A program made the translations under genes and the position numbers. A model generated the notes under the pieces. The model was not told where the DNA came from. It worked only from the letters and a program-made list of their open reading frames with translations, and ran no database searches. From Collinsella sp. (GTDB lineage Bacteria > Actinomycetota > Coriobacteriia > Coriobacteriales > Coriobacteriaceae), in contig DXLV01000069.1 of assembly GCA_019414545.1 (NCBI GenBank), positions 1 to 5,189 on the forward strand: a stretch of DNA of 5,189 bases, read 5' to 3'. Shown piece after piece: positions 1 through 5,189 of the stretch (positions are counted from its first letter, which is position 1; every line of letters starts with the position of its first letter).

Positions 1-476
1 TGGCTGCCGTTGACGATCTCCTGCTTAAACAGGCCGTAGCGGTAGCGCATGCCGTTGCCGTAGCCGGCAATGCCCTCGGCTGCCATGGAATCCAAGAAGC
101 ACGCGGCCAGACGACCCAGGCCACCGTTGCCCAGGGCCGGATCGGGCTCCTGGTTCTCGATGACGGACAGGTCAAAGCCCATGTCGTCGAGCGCCTCGGC
201 GACCATGTCGCGCACGCCAAAGTTGAGCAGGTAGTTGTCGAGCAGTCGGCCGATCAAAAACTCGATCGAGAAGTAGTACACGCGCTTCTTGCCCTCGGCG
301 GTCACACGGGCGTCACTCTTGGTGGCAACGGTGCGGGCCTTCTCGGCCACGAGCTTGGCCAGGGCGTTAAAGCGGTCGAGGTCGCTGGCGGCCTCGACGC
401 TCTTGCCGCTGATGCTCATGACGGCATCGCGATAGAGCTCGGTAAACTCCTGCTTGTTGTCGAAGATCTTATTCAT
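1..476 (-). CDS. glgP: Glycogen phosphorylase, N-terminal part (cut by window edge)
   Basis: Glycogen/alpha-glucan phosphorylase (GT35) is a cytoplasmic pyridoxal-phosphate enzyme that releases glucose-1-phosphate from the non-reducing ends of glycogen. The first 158 residues are visible; the remainder, including the PLP lysine and catalytic core, lies outside the left edge. Family marks seen are YYFSIEFLIGR at residues 67-77 (usual form YYLSxEFLIGR), the block ALGNGGLGRLAACFLDSMA at 114-132, and GYGNGMRYRYGLF at 138-150. The ATG at 474-476 is supported by an AAAGGA Shine-Dalgarno sequence 4 bases upstream, and the protein begins at the normal family N-terminus. It lies 94 bases downstream of glgB on the same strand, so the two may share a transcript. 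The visible reading frame is intact. Identity is very secure; the exact glucan substrate (glycogen versus maltodextrin) cannot be told from this fragment. Confidence 0.96.
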   Translation of the reverse strand, partial: MNKIFDNKQEFTELYRDAVMSISGKSVEAASDLDRFNALAKLVAEKARTVATKSDARVTAEGKKRVYYFSIEFLIGRLLDNYLLNFGVRDMVAEALDDMGFDLSVIENQEPDPALGNGGLGRLAACFLDSMAAEGIAGYGNGMRYRYGLFKQEIVNGS

Positions 477-480
477 ACGT

Positions 481-508
481 TCCTTTCCCCCGGGGATGTT
501 TCTCCCGG
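481..508 (-). promoter_or_regulatory. glgP ribosome binding site and small leader hairpin
   Basis: In the transcript sense the glgP leader has AAAGGA (481-486) four bases before the ATG, which fixes the start. Just upstream, CCGGG (504-508) can pair with CCCGG (490-494) around a 9-base loop. The Shine-Dalgarno core lies just outside this stem, so translation control by the hairpin is only a possibility. The ribosome binding site is secure; the hairpin is short and could be chance. Confidence 0.6.
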
Positions 509-550
509 AACGGTTATGACTTGTATCCTACGCCTCGTCGGGGCGGGTAA

Positions 551-562
551 TTACAGCTGTAA
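551..562. repeat. Perfect 12-bp palindrome between glgB and glgP
   Basis: TTACAGCTGTAA is a perfect palindrome 9 bases beyond the glgB stop codon and about 75 bases before the glgP start. It overlaps a second possible pairing, GTAAC (559-563) with GTTAC (570-574), which includes the glgB stop. No T-tract follows in the transcript direction, so it is not an intrinsic terminator. An operator site for an internal glgP promoter is possible; a weak TTACCC-17-GATACA promoter-like pair lies just downstream in the minus sense. The palindrome is seen; its role is inference. Confidence 0.4.
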
Positions 563-570
563 CGGTTTTG

Positions 571-2844
571 TTACGCATCCTTGGCAGACGGCTTAACAGA
601 AGCAGACTTGGTCTTGGTAGCGGCCTTTTTGGCAGCCGGTTTCTTGGCCGTAGTGGCCTTGGCGGCGGGCTTCGCGGCAGCCTTCGCCTTGGTCGTCGTA
701 GTCTTCGCCTTAGCCGGTGCCTTCTTGACCGCAGCAGTCTTGGGCTTCACCGAGGACGTGCGCTTACGCGTAGCCTTCTTCGGCTCCTCGACCACGGGCG
801 GCTTATAGCTGCTGGGACCGCGGCGCTTAAGCACCACACCTGCCAGACCGGGTACCTTAATCTCAATGGAGTCCATCTGCCCGTTCCAGGGATAGGGCTC
901 GCTCGAGCAGGTGTAGGGCTCCTTGCCGGCATAGCCGCTGCCGCCAAACTCAGGACGGTCAGAATCGAAGATGACCTCCCAGTCACCCTCGCGCGGCACG
1001 CCCACGCGGAAGCTCTCATAGCTCGCCGGGTCAAAGTTAATCAGGATCACCAGGTCGTCATCGACGTCCTCGCCCTGACGCACAAAGCTCACGATGGACT
1101 GCTTGGAGTTATCCGCATCGATCCAGGTAAAGCCGTCGTCGGTGTAGCCGCGCTCGTACAGGGCGGGCTCGGCGGTGTACAGGTGGTTGAGCGCCTTGAT
1201 AAACGCCTGATGATGACGGTGGGTCTCGTACTCCTCGGTCAGGAACCACTGGATGGACTCGTAATAGCGCCACTCAATAAACTGGCCGATCTCGTTGCCC
1301 ATAAAGTTGAGCTTGGCACCGGGGTGCGTCATCTGGTAGAAGGCGAGCGTGCGTAGGCCGGCAAACTGGCGCCACCAGTCGCCCGGCATGCGGCCGATCA
1401 GCGAGCACTTGCCGTGCACGACCTCATCGTGGCTCAGCGGGCAAATAAAGTTCTCGGTAAAGGCGTACATGATGGAGAACGTGAGCAGCCCGTGGTTGCC
1501 GGGGCGCCACGGAAAATCGGTCTGCATGTAGTGCAGGGTATCGTTCATCCAGCCCATGTCCCACTTGTAGTGGAAGCCCAGACCGCCGTCCTGCGGCGGG
1601 TAGGTCACGAGCGGCCACGCGGTGGACTCCTCGGCCATCATCATCACGTCAGGGAAGTGGGCCTCCACGGCGCAGTTGACCTGGCGGATAAACGCGCTGG
1701 CATCCAGGTCCTCCTCGGTTCCGTACTTGTTGAACTTCTTTTGGCCCGGATCGTCGATGCCAAAGTTGAGGTACAGCATGCTGGACACGCCATCCATGCG
1801 GATGCCGTCAACGTGGAAGTTCTCGAGCCAGTACAGCACGTTGGAGACCAGAAAGGAGCGGACCTCGCCGCGGGCGAAGTCAAACTTGTGCGTGCCCCAG
1901 TTGGGGTGAATCTCGTGCTCAAACAGCATGTGGCCGTTAAAGGTGGCAAGACCGTGGGAGTCGGCGCAAAAACCGCCGGGCACCCAGTCCATGATTACGC
2001 CAATGCCCGCCTTGTGACACGCATCGATAAAGTGCATGAGCTGCTGCGGGTCGCCATAGCGCGACGTGGCGGCATAGTAGCCGGTCGTCTGGTAGCCCCA
2101 GGAGCCATCGAAGGGATGCTCCATAAGCGGCATGACCTCGATATGCGTGTAGCCCATGTCGTGCACGTAGTCCACGAGCTCGACCGACAGGTCGTCGTAG
2201 GTGTAGAACTCGCCGCGCTGCGCGGGGAAGGGGTCCATGGGACCGGGGTAGTTGCCGTACTCGTCCGGCTCGCCCTGCGGTGCGTCGCCATGGCGCTTCC
2301 ACGAGCCAATATGCACCTCGTAGATGTTAAGGGGCTGTGACATGTGGTTGTGGCCGGCACGGCGCTTGAGCCATGCGGCATCGTTCCACTTATAGCCGTC
2401 GAGTGTCCACAGCACGCTCGCAGTACCCGGAGGGCACTCGGCCTTAAAGGCATACGGATCGGCCTTGTAGAGCTTTTCGCCCTCATTGGTCTCGATGAGA
2501 TATTTATAGAGCTGACCTTGTTCTGCGCCAGGAATAAAGCCTTCCCAAATAGCGCTCGTATGCACGGGCACCAGCGGGTTGGCTTCTTCATCCCAGTCGT
2601 TAAATTCGCCAATGACATGCACGCTCTTTACATCGGGCGCCCAAACGCAAAAGCGCCAGCCGCGCGTACGGTTCTGCGTGTCGGGGTGCGCGCCCATCTT
2701 TTCCCAGCTGCGCTCCCACGTGCCGATGCCAAATAGGTAGACATCGTCCTTGGTGAGCTCCGGTGCGTGCGGGGCGGCTTTACGGGTAGCGGGCTTTTTT
2801 GTTGCTGGCTTTAGCTTTGTATCGCTCACGTTTGATCCCATCAT
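571..2844 (-). CDS. glgB: 1,4-alpha-glucan branching enzyme (GlgB) with Lys/Ala-rich tail
   Basis: GlgB (GH13) cuts an alpha-1,4-glucan chain and rejoins it as an alpha-1,6 branch during cytoplasmic glycogen synthesis. From the ATG at 2842-2844 it has 757 residues: a basic Lys/Pro/Ala-rich N-terminus (to about 28), a CBM48-type module (about 62-140, with VWAPDVKSVHVIGEFNDWD at 67-85), the GH13 barrel (about 173-555), a C-terminal beta domain (to about 675) and a low-complexity tail (686-757). Motifs seen: region II RMDGVSSM with the nucleophile Asp351, region III MAEEST with the acid/base Glu405, region IV SHDEVVHGK with Asp473. Region I reads DWVPGGF (286-292) where the family has DWVPxHF, so the conserved His is Gly291. 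Only one N-terminal CBM48 module is present. The start is uncertain: an adjacent ATG (2839-2841) and an in-frame GTG (2827-2829, with GGGA six bases upstream) are alternatives, and the upstream ATG has no good ribosome site. It is divergent from the HAD gene and upstream of glgP. Confidence 0.95.
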   Translation of the reverse strand: MMGSNVSDTKLKPATKKPATRKAAPHAPELTKDDVYLFGIGTWERSWEKMGAHPDTQNRTRGWRFCVWAPDVKSVHVIGEFNDWDEEANPLVPVHTSAIWEGFIPGAEQGQLYKYLIETNEGEKLYKADPYAFKAECPPGTASVLWTLDGYKWNDAAWLKRRAGHNHMSQPLNIYEVHIGSWKRHGDAPQGEPDEYGNYPGPMDPFPAQRGEFYTYDDLSVELVDYVHDMGYTHIEVMPLMEHPFDGSWGYQTTGYYAATSRYGDPQQLMHFIDACHKAGIGVIMDWVPGGFCADSHGLATFNGHMLFEHEIHPNWGTHKFDFARGEVRSFLVSNVLYWLENFHVDGIRMDGVSSMLYLNFGIDDPGQKKFNKYGTEEDLDASAFIRQVNCAVEAHFPDVMMMAEESTAWPLVTYPPQDGGLGFHYKWDMGWMNDTLHYMQTDFPWRPGNHGLLTFSIMYAFTENFICPLSHDEVVHGKCSLIGRMPGDWWRQFAGLRTLAFYQMTHPGAKLNFMGNEIGQFIEWRYYESIQWFLTEEYETHRHHQAFIKALNHLYTAEPALYERGYTDDGFTWIDADNSKQSIVSFVRQGEDVDDDLVILINFDPASYESFRVGVPREGDWEVIFDSDRPEFGGSGYAGKEPYTCSSEPYPWNGQMDSIEIKVPGLAGVVLKRRGPSSYKPPVVEEPKKATRKRTSSVKPKTAAVKKAPAKAKTTTTKAKAAAKPAAKATTAKKPAAKKAATKTKSASVKPSAKDA
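574..789 (-). repeat. Low-complexity segment coding the Lys/Ala/Thr/Pro tail of GlgB
   Basis: The last 72 codons of glgB encode a sequence with about 21 lysines plus alanine, threonine, proline and serine in short units such as KPAAK, AKKPAAKKA and TTTTKAK. This resembles histone-H1-like or PAKKA-type bacterial tails. It follows the normal end of the C-terminal beta domain (VPGLAGVVLKRRG). The DNA is built from near-repeats of GCC/AAG/ACC-type codons, making it prone to slippage and length change between strains. It stays in frame to a TAA stop. Function is not known from the sequence. Confidence 0.85.
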
Positions 2845-2929
2845 GACGCGGCAGCGTGTTGCCTTGGTGACTAGATGCGAAAGATCCAAGGCTGCACGAA
2901 TCGAAGGGACGGCGATAGTTCTATGATTC

Positions 2930-2955
2930 GTTCCACCTCGCGTGCTCGGTGGAAC
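2930..2955. repeat. Perfect 8-bp inverted repeat upstream of glgB
   Basis: GTTCCACC (2930-2937) and GGTGGAAC (2948-2955) form a perfect inverted repeat with a 10-base spacer, 86-111 bases before the chosen glgB start. It could be a dimeric repressor site or, if glgB transcription starts further upstream, an 8-bp hairpin in the glgB leader. No T-tract follows, so it is not a terminator. Its sequence is unrelated to the TGGTAAAAC repeats on the other side of the region. Confidence 0.6.
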
Positions 2956-3065
2956 TTTCGGCACGAAATACGATAACACCTGTTCGTTACTTTTATGGAG
3001 AAAAGTGGATTTGCGGCGGTGTTTAATCGGCGAGCGCCATGTTTAGACCACTGGCAGAATTGCGA

Positions 3066-3091
3066 TGGTAAAACTCTTGACAGTTTTACCA
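3066..3091. promoter_or_regulatory. Perfect inverted repeat (putative operator) over the -35 box
   Basis: TGGTAAAAC (3066-3074) and GTTTTACCA (3083-3091) are perfect 9-base complements separated by TCTTGACA. The -35 hexamer TTGACA sits inside the spacer, so a dimer bound to the repeat would block RNA polymerase. This is the classic geometry of a repressor operator. The regulator is not identifiable from this window. The repeat is seen; the repression is inference. Confidence 0.7.
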
Positions 3092-3107
3092 ATTGAGGTT
3101 TTTAAAT
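3077..3107 (+). promoter_or_regulatory. Sigma-70-type promoter for the HAD-thiN pair
   Basis: A perfect consensus -35 box TTGACA (3077-3082) is followed by an AT-rich candidate -10: TTTAAA (3101-3106, spacer 18) or TTAAAT (3102-3107, spacer 19). The -10 is weak and the spacer is at the long end. Transcription would start near 3113-3115, giving a leader of about 60 bases that contains the second inverted repeat. Confidence 0.6.
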
Positions 3108-3122
3108 TGTTAGTCTGACGTT

Positions 3123-3153
3123 TGGTAAAACGTTTTTAGCAGGATGTTTACCA
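3123..3153. promoter_or_regulatory. Second inverted-repeat pair in the HAD gene leader
   Basis: TGGTAAAAC (3123-3131) is an exact third copy of the half-site found upstream, and GTTTACCA (3146-3153) is an inverted copy lacking one T. In RNA, TGGTAAA and TTTACCA can form a 7-bp stem just before the ribosome binding site. The first half-site also overlaps a perfect palindrome AAAACGTTTT (3127-3136) with a CG centre, as is common in LacI-family operators. It may be an auxiliary operator working with the first repeat; the regulator family is a guess. Confidence 0.55.
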
Positions 3154-3162
3154 TTTGACATC

Positions 3163-3168
3163 GAAAGG
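3163..3168 (+). promoter_or_regulatory. Ribosome binding site of the HAD gene
   Basis: GAAAGG lies seven bases before the ATG at 3176-3178. It decides the start in favour of that ATG over the in-frame TTG at 3155, which would precede this site. Confidence 0.8.
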
Positions 3169-3175
3169 TTCGTTT

Positions 3176-3865
3176 ATGTCCCAGACCGCTGCTCCCAATG
3201 TCGCTTTTATTTTCGATTGCGACGGAACACTGGTTAATAGCACCCCCGTTTGGGCCTATGCCCAGCCCGAGTTATTGCGCCGCCACGGAGTTGACGTAAC
3301 AGTCGACGATTTTGCCCAGTTTGAGCATTTGTCGCTCGAAGACGAGTGCCAGGCCTACCACGACACCTGGGACATTGGCGCGAATGGCGAAGAGCTGTAT
3401 CGCGAGCTGAGCGACATCCTGATCGATGGCTACTCCAAGGTGCCGCCGCGCGAGGGGCTCCTGGCATTTTTGGAGCAGGCGAAGGCGGCAGGCATTGCCA
3501 TGTGCGTTGCCACGTCCACGCCGGCCGAACTGGTTAAGTCTGCGCTCTCTGGTGCGGGTCTCGATGCCTACATGGAGTTTATTACCACGACGGGTGAGGC
3601 GGGACGTTCCAAGCAGTTCCCCGATGTGTACGAGTTGGCGCTGCGTCGCCTTGAGGAGCGCCATGGGCACAAGTTTGAGCGCACGTGGGTGTTTGAGGAC
3701 GCGGTCTTTGGCCTTAAGAGCTCTGGCGCCGCGGGCTTTAAGCGCGTGGGCATCTATGATCCGCACGGCCGCATGAAGCGCGACGATGTGCGCGCCAACT
3801 GCGATATCTTTATCGACAGCTACGAGGACCTGGATCTGGCCCGCGAGCTTTCGTTTGAGGGCTAG
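3176..3865 (+). CDS. HAD-superfamily hydrolase, beta-phosphoglucomutase/phosphatase-like
   Basis: This 229-residue cytoplasmic protein belongs to HAD subfamily I (Mg-dependent phosphatases and phosphomutases that use an aspartyl-phosphate). Motif I is FDCDGTLVNS (13-22), with nucleophile Asp14 and general acid/base Asp16. Motif II is the VATSTP segment (111-116). Motif III is Lys146 in GRSKQFPDVY (143-152), matching the usual GKPxPDxY. Motif IV is FEDAVFGLKSSGAAG (173-187) with Glu174-Asp175. Residues about 24-90 form an alpha-helical cap. All catalytic motifs are intact and the length is normal. The substrate cannot be assigned: I do not see the cap residues typical of true beta-phosphoglucomutase, so a small phosphosugar or nucleotide phosphatase is at least as likely. 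It is the first gene of a probable operon with thiN and is divergent from glgB, behind a promoter with two inverted repeats. The ATG has a good ribosome site. Confidence 0.9.
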   Translation: MSQTAAPNVAFIFDCDGTLVNSTPVWAYAQPELLRRHGVDVTVDDFAQFEHLSLEDECQAYHDTWDIGANGEELYRELSDILIDGYSKVPPREGLLAFLEQAKAAGIAMCVATSTPAELVKSALSGAGLDAYMEFITTTGEAGRSKQFPDVYELALRRLEERHGHKFERTWVFEDAVFGLKSSGAAGFKRVGIYDPHGRMKRDDVRANCDIFIDSYEDLDLARELSFEG

Positions 3866-3874
3866 GCGAGGGCT

Positions 3875-4525
3875 GTGGCTTGCAAGGTATTAGTGGTCTG
3901 CGGCTCGCCCGTGGTGGCGAGCGCGGATCTGTTGCGTAGGCTAGCAGGGGAGTGCGACCACATTGTCGCCGTGGACCGCGGACTCGACGCTCTGCTGGGT
4001 GCCGGCTTGAGCTGCGACGTATATGTGGGGGATGCCGACACGGTGAGCGATGCAGGTCGCGCACTGGTCGATGCCGCCACCGACTTTGAAGTTGAGCGCC
4101 ATGACCCGTACAAGGACTTTACCGATCTGGCGTTGGCGCTCGATTCCGTCCGCCGTCGCTGGCCGGGTGCCGAAGTGGTTGCGACCTGCGCCACCGGCGG
4201 CCGCCCCGACATGGCCCTAAGCGTCCTAGGCTTACTAGCCAACTTCAAAGACGCCCCCGTCTGGATTGCCGAGGACGAGACCACGGCCCGGATTCTGCAC
4301 GAAGGCGAATCCTGGACCATTGAGGGCGCCGAGGGCAAGACGTTCTCCATCATCGCCATTACCCCTGGGACGGTAGTAAGCGAACACGGCCTAGAATGGG
4401 AACTAGACCACAGCCCCCTGGGATTACTAGCTGACACTGGAATATCCAATGTAGTCAGGAGAACGGCCAAGATCCAAGTCCACACCGGCACCGCCATCGC
4501 TTACCTATATCAATTGGCTCAATAG
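3875..4525 (+). CDS. thiN: Thiamine diphosphokinase
   Basis: Thiamine diphosphokinase transfers diphosphate from ATP to thiamine, giving thiamine diphosphate, the cofactor of transketolase and pyruvate-converting enzymes. The 216-residue length fits the bacterial family. Conserved marks: VAVDRGLDALL (31-41; family form ADGGAxxL), DVYVGDADTV (48-57; family form DxxxGDxDS), YKDFTDLALAL (79-89; family KDxTDxxxAL), CATGGRPDMAL (105-115; family GATGGRxDH), and GISN (189-192; family thiamine-site STSN-like). The acidic residues Asp34, Asp53, Asp55, Asp84 and Asp112 are kept. Start: GTG at 3875-3877, with GAGGG at 3868-3872 very close upstream; the HAD stop codon lies in the same frame 9 bases before, so no longer start is possible. 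Co-transcription with the HAD gene is likely. The 3' half uses CTA, TTA, AGG and AGA codons more than the rest of the window. Identity is fairly secure; DRG in place of DGG is a mild deviation. Confidence 0.87.
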   Translation: MACKVLVVCGSPVVASADLLRRLAGECDHIVAVDRGLDALLGAGLSCDVYVGDADTVSDAGRALVDAATDFEVERHDPYKDFTDLALALDSVRRRWPGAEVVATCATGGRPDMALSVLGLLANFKDAPVWIAEDETTARILHEGESWTIEGAEGKTFSIIAITPGTVVSEHGLEWELDHSPLGLLADTGISNVVRRTAKIQVHTGTAIAYLYQLAQ

Positions 4526-4553
4526 ACATTTAAAGCCTCACCCAAAAAAGTCC

Positions 4554-4582
4554 TTGCACGTCGCGTCAACTTCCCCTATAGT
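4554..4582 (+). promoter_or_regulatory. Promoter of tRNA-Ala
   Basis: TTGCAC (4554-4559) and TATAGT (4577-4582) are separated by exactly 17 bases, a near-consensus sigma-70-type promoter. The expected start near 4589 is about 7 bases before the mature tRNA. It begins 28 bases after the thiN stop, so the tRNA is an independent unit. Confidence 0.85.
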
Positions 4583-4595
4583 ATCTCCTCGTCAC

Positions 4596-4671
4596 GGGGG
4601 CGTAGCTCAGCTGGGAGAGCGCTTGACTGGCAGTCAAGAGGTCAGGGGTTCGATCCCCCTCGTCTCCACCA
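4596..4671 (+). tRNA. tRNA-Ala (anticodon GGC)
   Basis: The 76 bases fold as a complete cloverleaf. The acceptor is GGGGGCG/CGTCTCC, the D stem GCTC/GAGC, the anticodon stem CTTGA/TCAAG with loop CTGGCAG, and the T arm AGGGG-TTCGATC-CCCCT. The anticodon GGC (4629-4631) reads GCC alanine codons, which fits a GC-rich genome. The G3-U70 wobble pair, the main alanine identity element, is present. The discriminator is A and the 3' CCA is encoded in the DNA. It has its own promoter and terminator. Confidence 0.97.
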
Positions 4672-4681
4672 TCGTGAATGT

Positions 4682-4712
4682 AAAGGCTTTCGGTATTCCG
4701 AAGGCCTTTTTT
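4682..4712 (+). terminator. Intrinsic terminator after tRNA-Ala
   Basis: AAAGGCTTTCGG (4682-4693) pairs with CCGAAGGCCTTT (4698-4709) over 12 base pairs with one G-U, around a TATT tetraloop, and ends in a run of six T (4707-4712). It begins 11 bases after the tRNA CCA end, a textbook Rho-independent terminator. Confidence 0.95.
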
Positions 4713-5189
4713 CATGCCAATACACATCGCGCCATAAACCCAATCCACACCAACAAAAAGTTGCACAATTTATTTCCCATCTCTGTACATAGTTTGTTAG
4801 CCAAACGCGATTATCAGTGTAGATCGCCGTTCCATTTGGGCTTCAGGAACGCCTCTAATCTCCGTTGGCGTCCCAATAACCTGCATTAACGTGAACAACA
4901 TCCCAAAACAGCCCCCTTAAGCACGTCAAATGAACGATATGTTGTCCACCATAAGCCAAATCAGTTTCACTACCAGCTTGTGCTAGGATACCTAACGTTA
5001 CATGAGTTCAACTGTGCTCGCGGCTCCAACAAGTTGCAAAGCGCAGGGTCGATCAGCATCCGGCCGTAACGGCGGTGCCAGAAACACCACGAGCTCCAAT
5101 AAAGAAGTCATGCGACGTTATTTATTTGTATTGAGTTAATTTCTTAGTGCAAATAATTAATAGATTGCATGCCAAAACGTAGCAGTCCT
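4713..5189. other. Gene-poor, AT-richer region downstream of the tRNA
   Basis: No supported coding region, RNA or mobile element is seen in these 477 bases. Reading frames on both strands are short and lack ribosome sites. Base composition is more AT-rich than the genes to the left, most so in 5111-5165. Small symmetries exist (for example GCCGTAACGGC at 5063-5073) but nothing compelling. I found no repeat of the tRNA 3' end that would mark an integrated element. It may be a spacer, the upstream region of a gene beyond the right edge, or decayed sequence. Confidence 0.6.

Larger units (their letters stand above)
2845..3175. other. Divergent intergenic/regulatory region between glgB and the HAD gene
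   Basis: These 331 bases hold no supported gene. The right half (3061-3160) is AT-rich and carries a plus-strand promoter with two inverted-repeat pairs, listed separately. The left half is more GC-rich and must contain the glgB promoter and leader. The best candidate I can see for it is an extended -10-like TGTTATCGT read on the minus strand (2970-2978), but it has no convincing -35 box. A GTTTAGACCA string at 3041-3050 loosely resembles the operator half-sites further right. The glgB frame stays open up to a GTG at 2977-2979, but that extension looks non-coding. Confidence 0.7.

Noticed and set aside
559..574. GTAAC/GTTAC hairpin as a glgB terminator
   Set aside because: The stem has only 5 base pairs, overlaps the stop codon and has no T-tract on the transcribed side.
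568..1356. Long plus-strand open frame rich in Gly, Leu, Arg and Ser
   Set aside because: It is the antisense shadow of glgB, and its odd composition comes from the low-complexity Lys/Ala tail codons. No ribosome site or recognisable domain.
1414..2340. 308-codon plus-strand open frame
   Set aside because: Antisense to the catalytic core of glgB, whose motifs are unmistakable; GC-rich codon bias keeps the opposite frame open.
2845..2979. Longer GlgB starting at a GTG (2977-2979)
   Set aside because: No Shine-Dalgarno sequence, the extra 45 residues look non-coding, and the frame crosses the inverted repeat at 2930-2955.
3155..3160. A second TTGACA as a -35 box or an in-frame TTG start for the HAD gene
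   Set aside because: It is only about 15 bases before the ATG, leaving no room for a -10 box, and the GAAAGG ribosome site lies after it, favouring the ATG at 3176.
4554..4889. 111-codon plus-strand open frame
   Set aside because: It runs through the tRNA promoter, tRNA-Ala and terminator. The GGVAQLGERLTGSQEVRGSIP-like peptide is the known artefact of translating a tRNA gene.
4998..5111. 37-codon minus-strand open frame in the region after the tRNA
   Set aside because: No ribosome binding site, no recognisable motif, and a length expected by chance.
4644..5189. Duplicate of the tRNA 3' end as an attachment site
   Set aside because: Reading both strands downstream, I found no second copy of the T-arm/acceptor segment within the window.

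Overview
The window looks like chromosomal DNA from a GC-rich Gram-positive bacterium. Codon choice in the genes, the style of the glycogen enzymes and the strong preference for G/C third positions suggest an actinobacterial gut anaerobe of the Coriobacteriia, possibly Collinsella. That placement is inference from sequence style, not from a search.

Layout, left to right. On the minus strand are two glycogen-metabolism genes, transcribed from right to left. glgB (571-2844), the glycogen branching enzyme, comes first. After 94 bases follows the 5' part of glgP (1-476), glycogen phosphorylase, which runs off the left edge. GlgB carries a long lysine/alanine/threonine-rich C-terminal tail, and the conserved histidine of its first GH13 motif is replaced by glycine. 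A divergent intergenic region of about 330 bases (2845-3175) separates glgB from a plus-strand pair. It holds a clear sigma-70-type -35 box embedded in a perfect inverted repeat, a second copy of the same half-sites, and an unrelated perfect inverted repeat on the glgB side.

The plus-strand pair is a HAD-superfamily phosphatase/phosphomutase-like protein (3176-3865) and, 9 bases later in the same frame, a thiamine diphosphokinase (3875-4525). They are probably co-transcribed. A tRNA-Ala(GGC) gene (4596-4671) follows with its own well-formed promoter and a strong intrinsic terminator. The last ~480 bases are more AT-rich and hold no gene that I can support.

Functionally, GlgB builds alpha-1,6 branches into glycogen and GlgP releases glucose-1-phosphate from chain ends, so the left half is a glycogen storage/turnover unit. 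The right half makes the cofactor thiamine diphosphate, with a HAD hydrolase of unknown substrate. No mobile element, CRISPR array or clearly new multi-gene system is visible. The points most worth a second look are the GlgB tail, the GlgB motif-I substitution and the repeat-rich operator region before the HAD gene.
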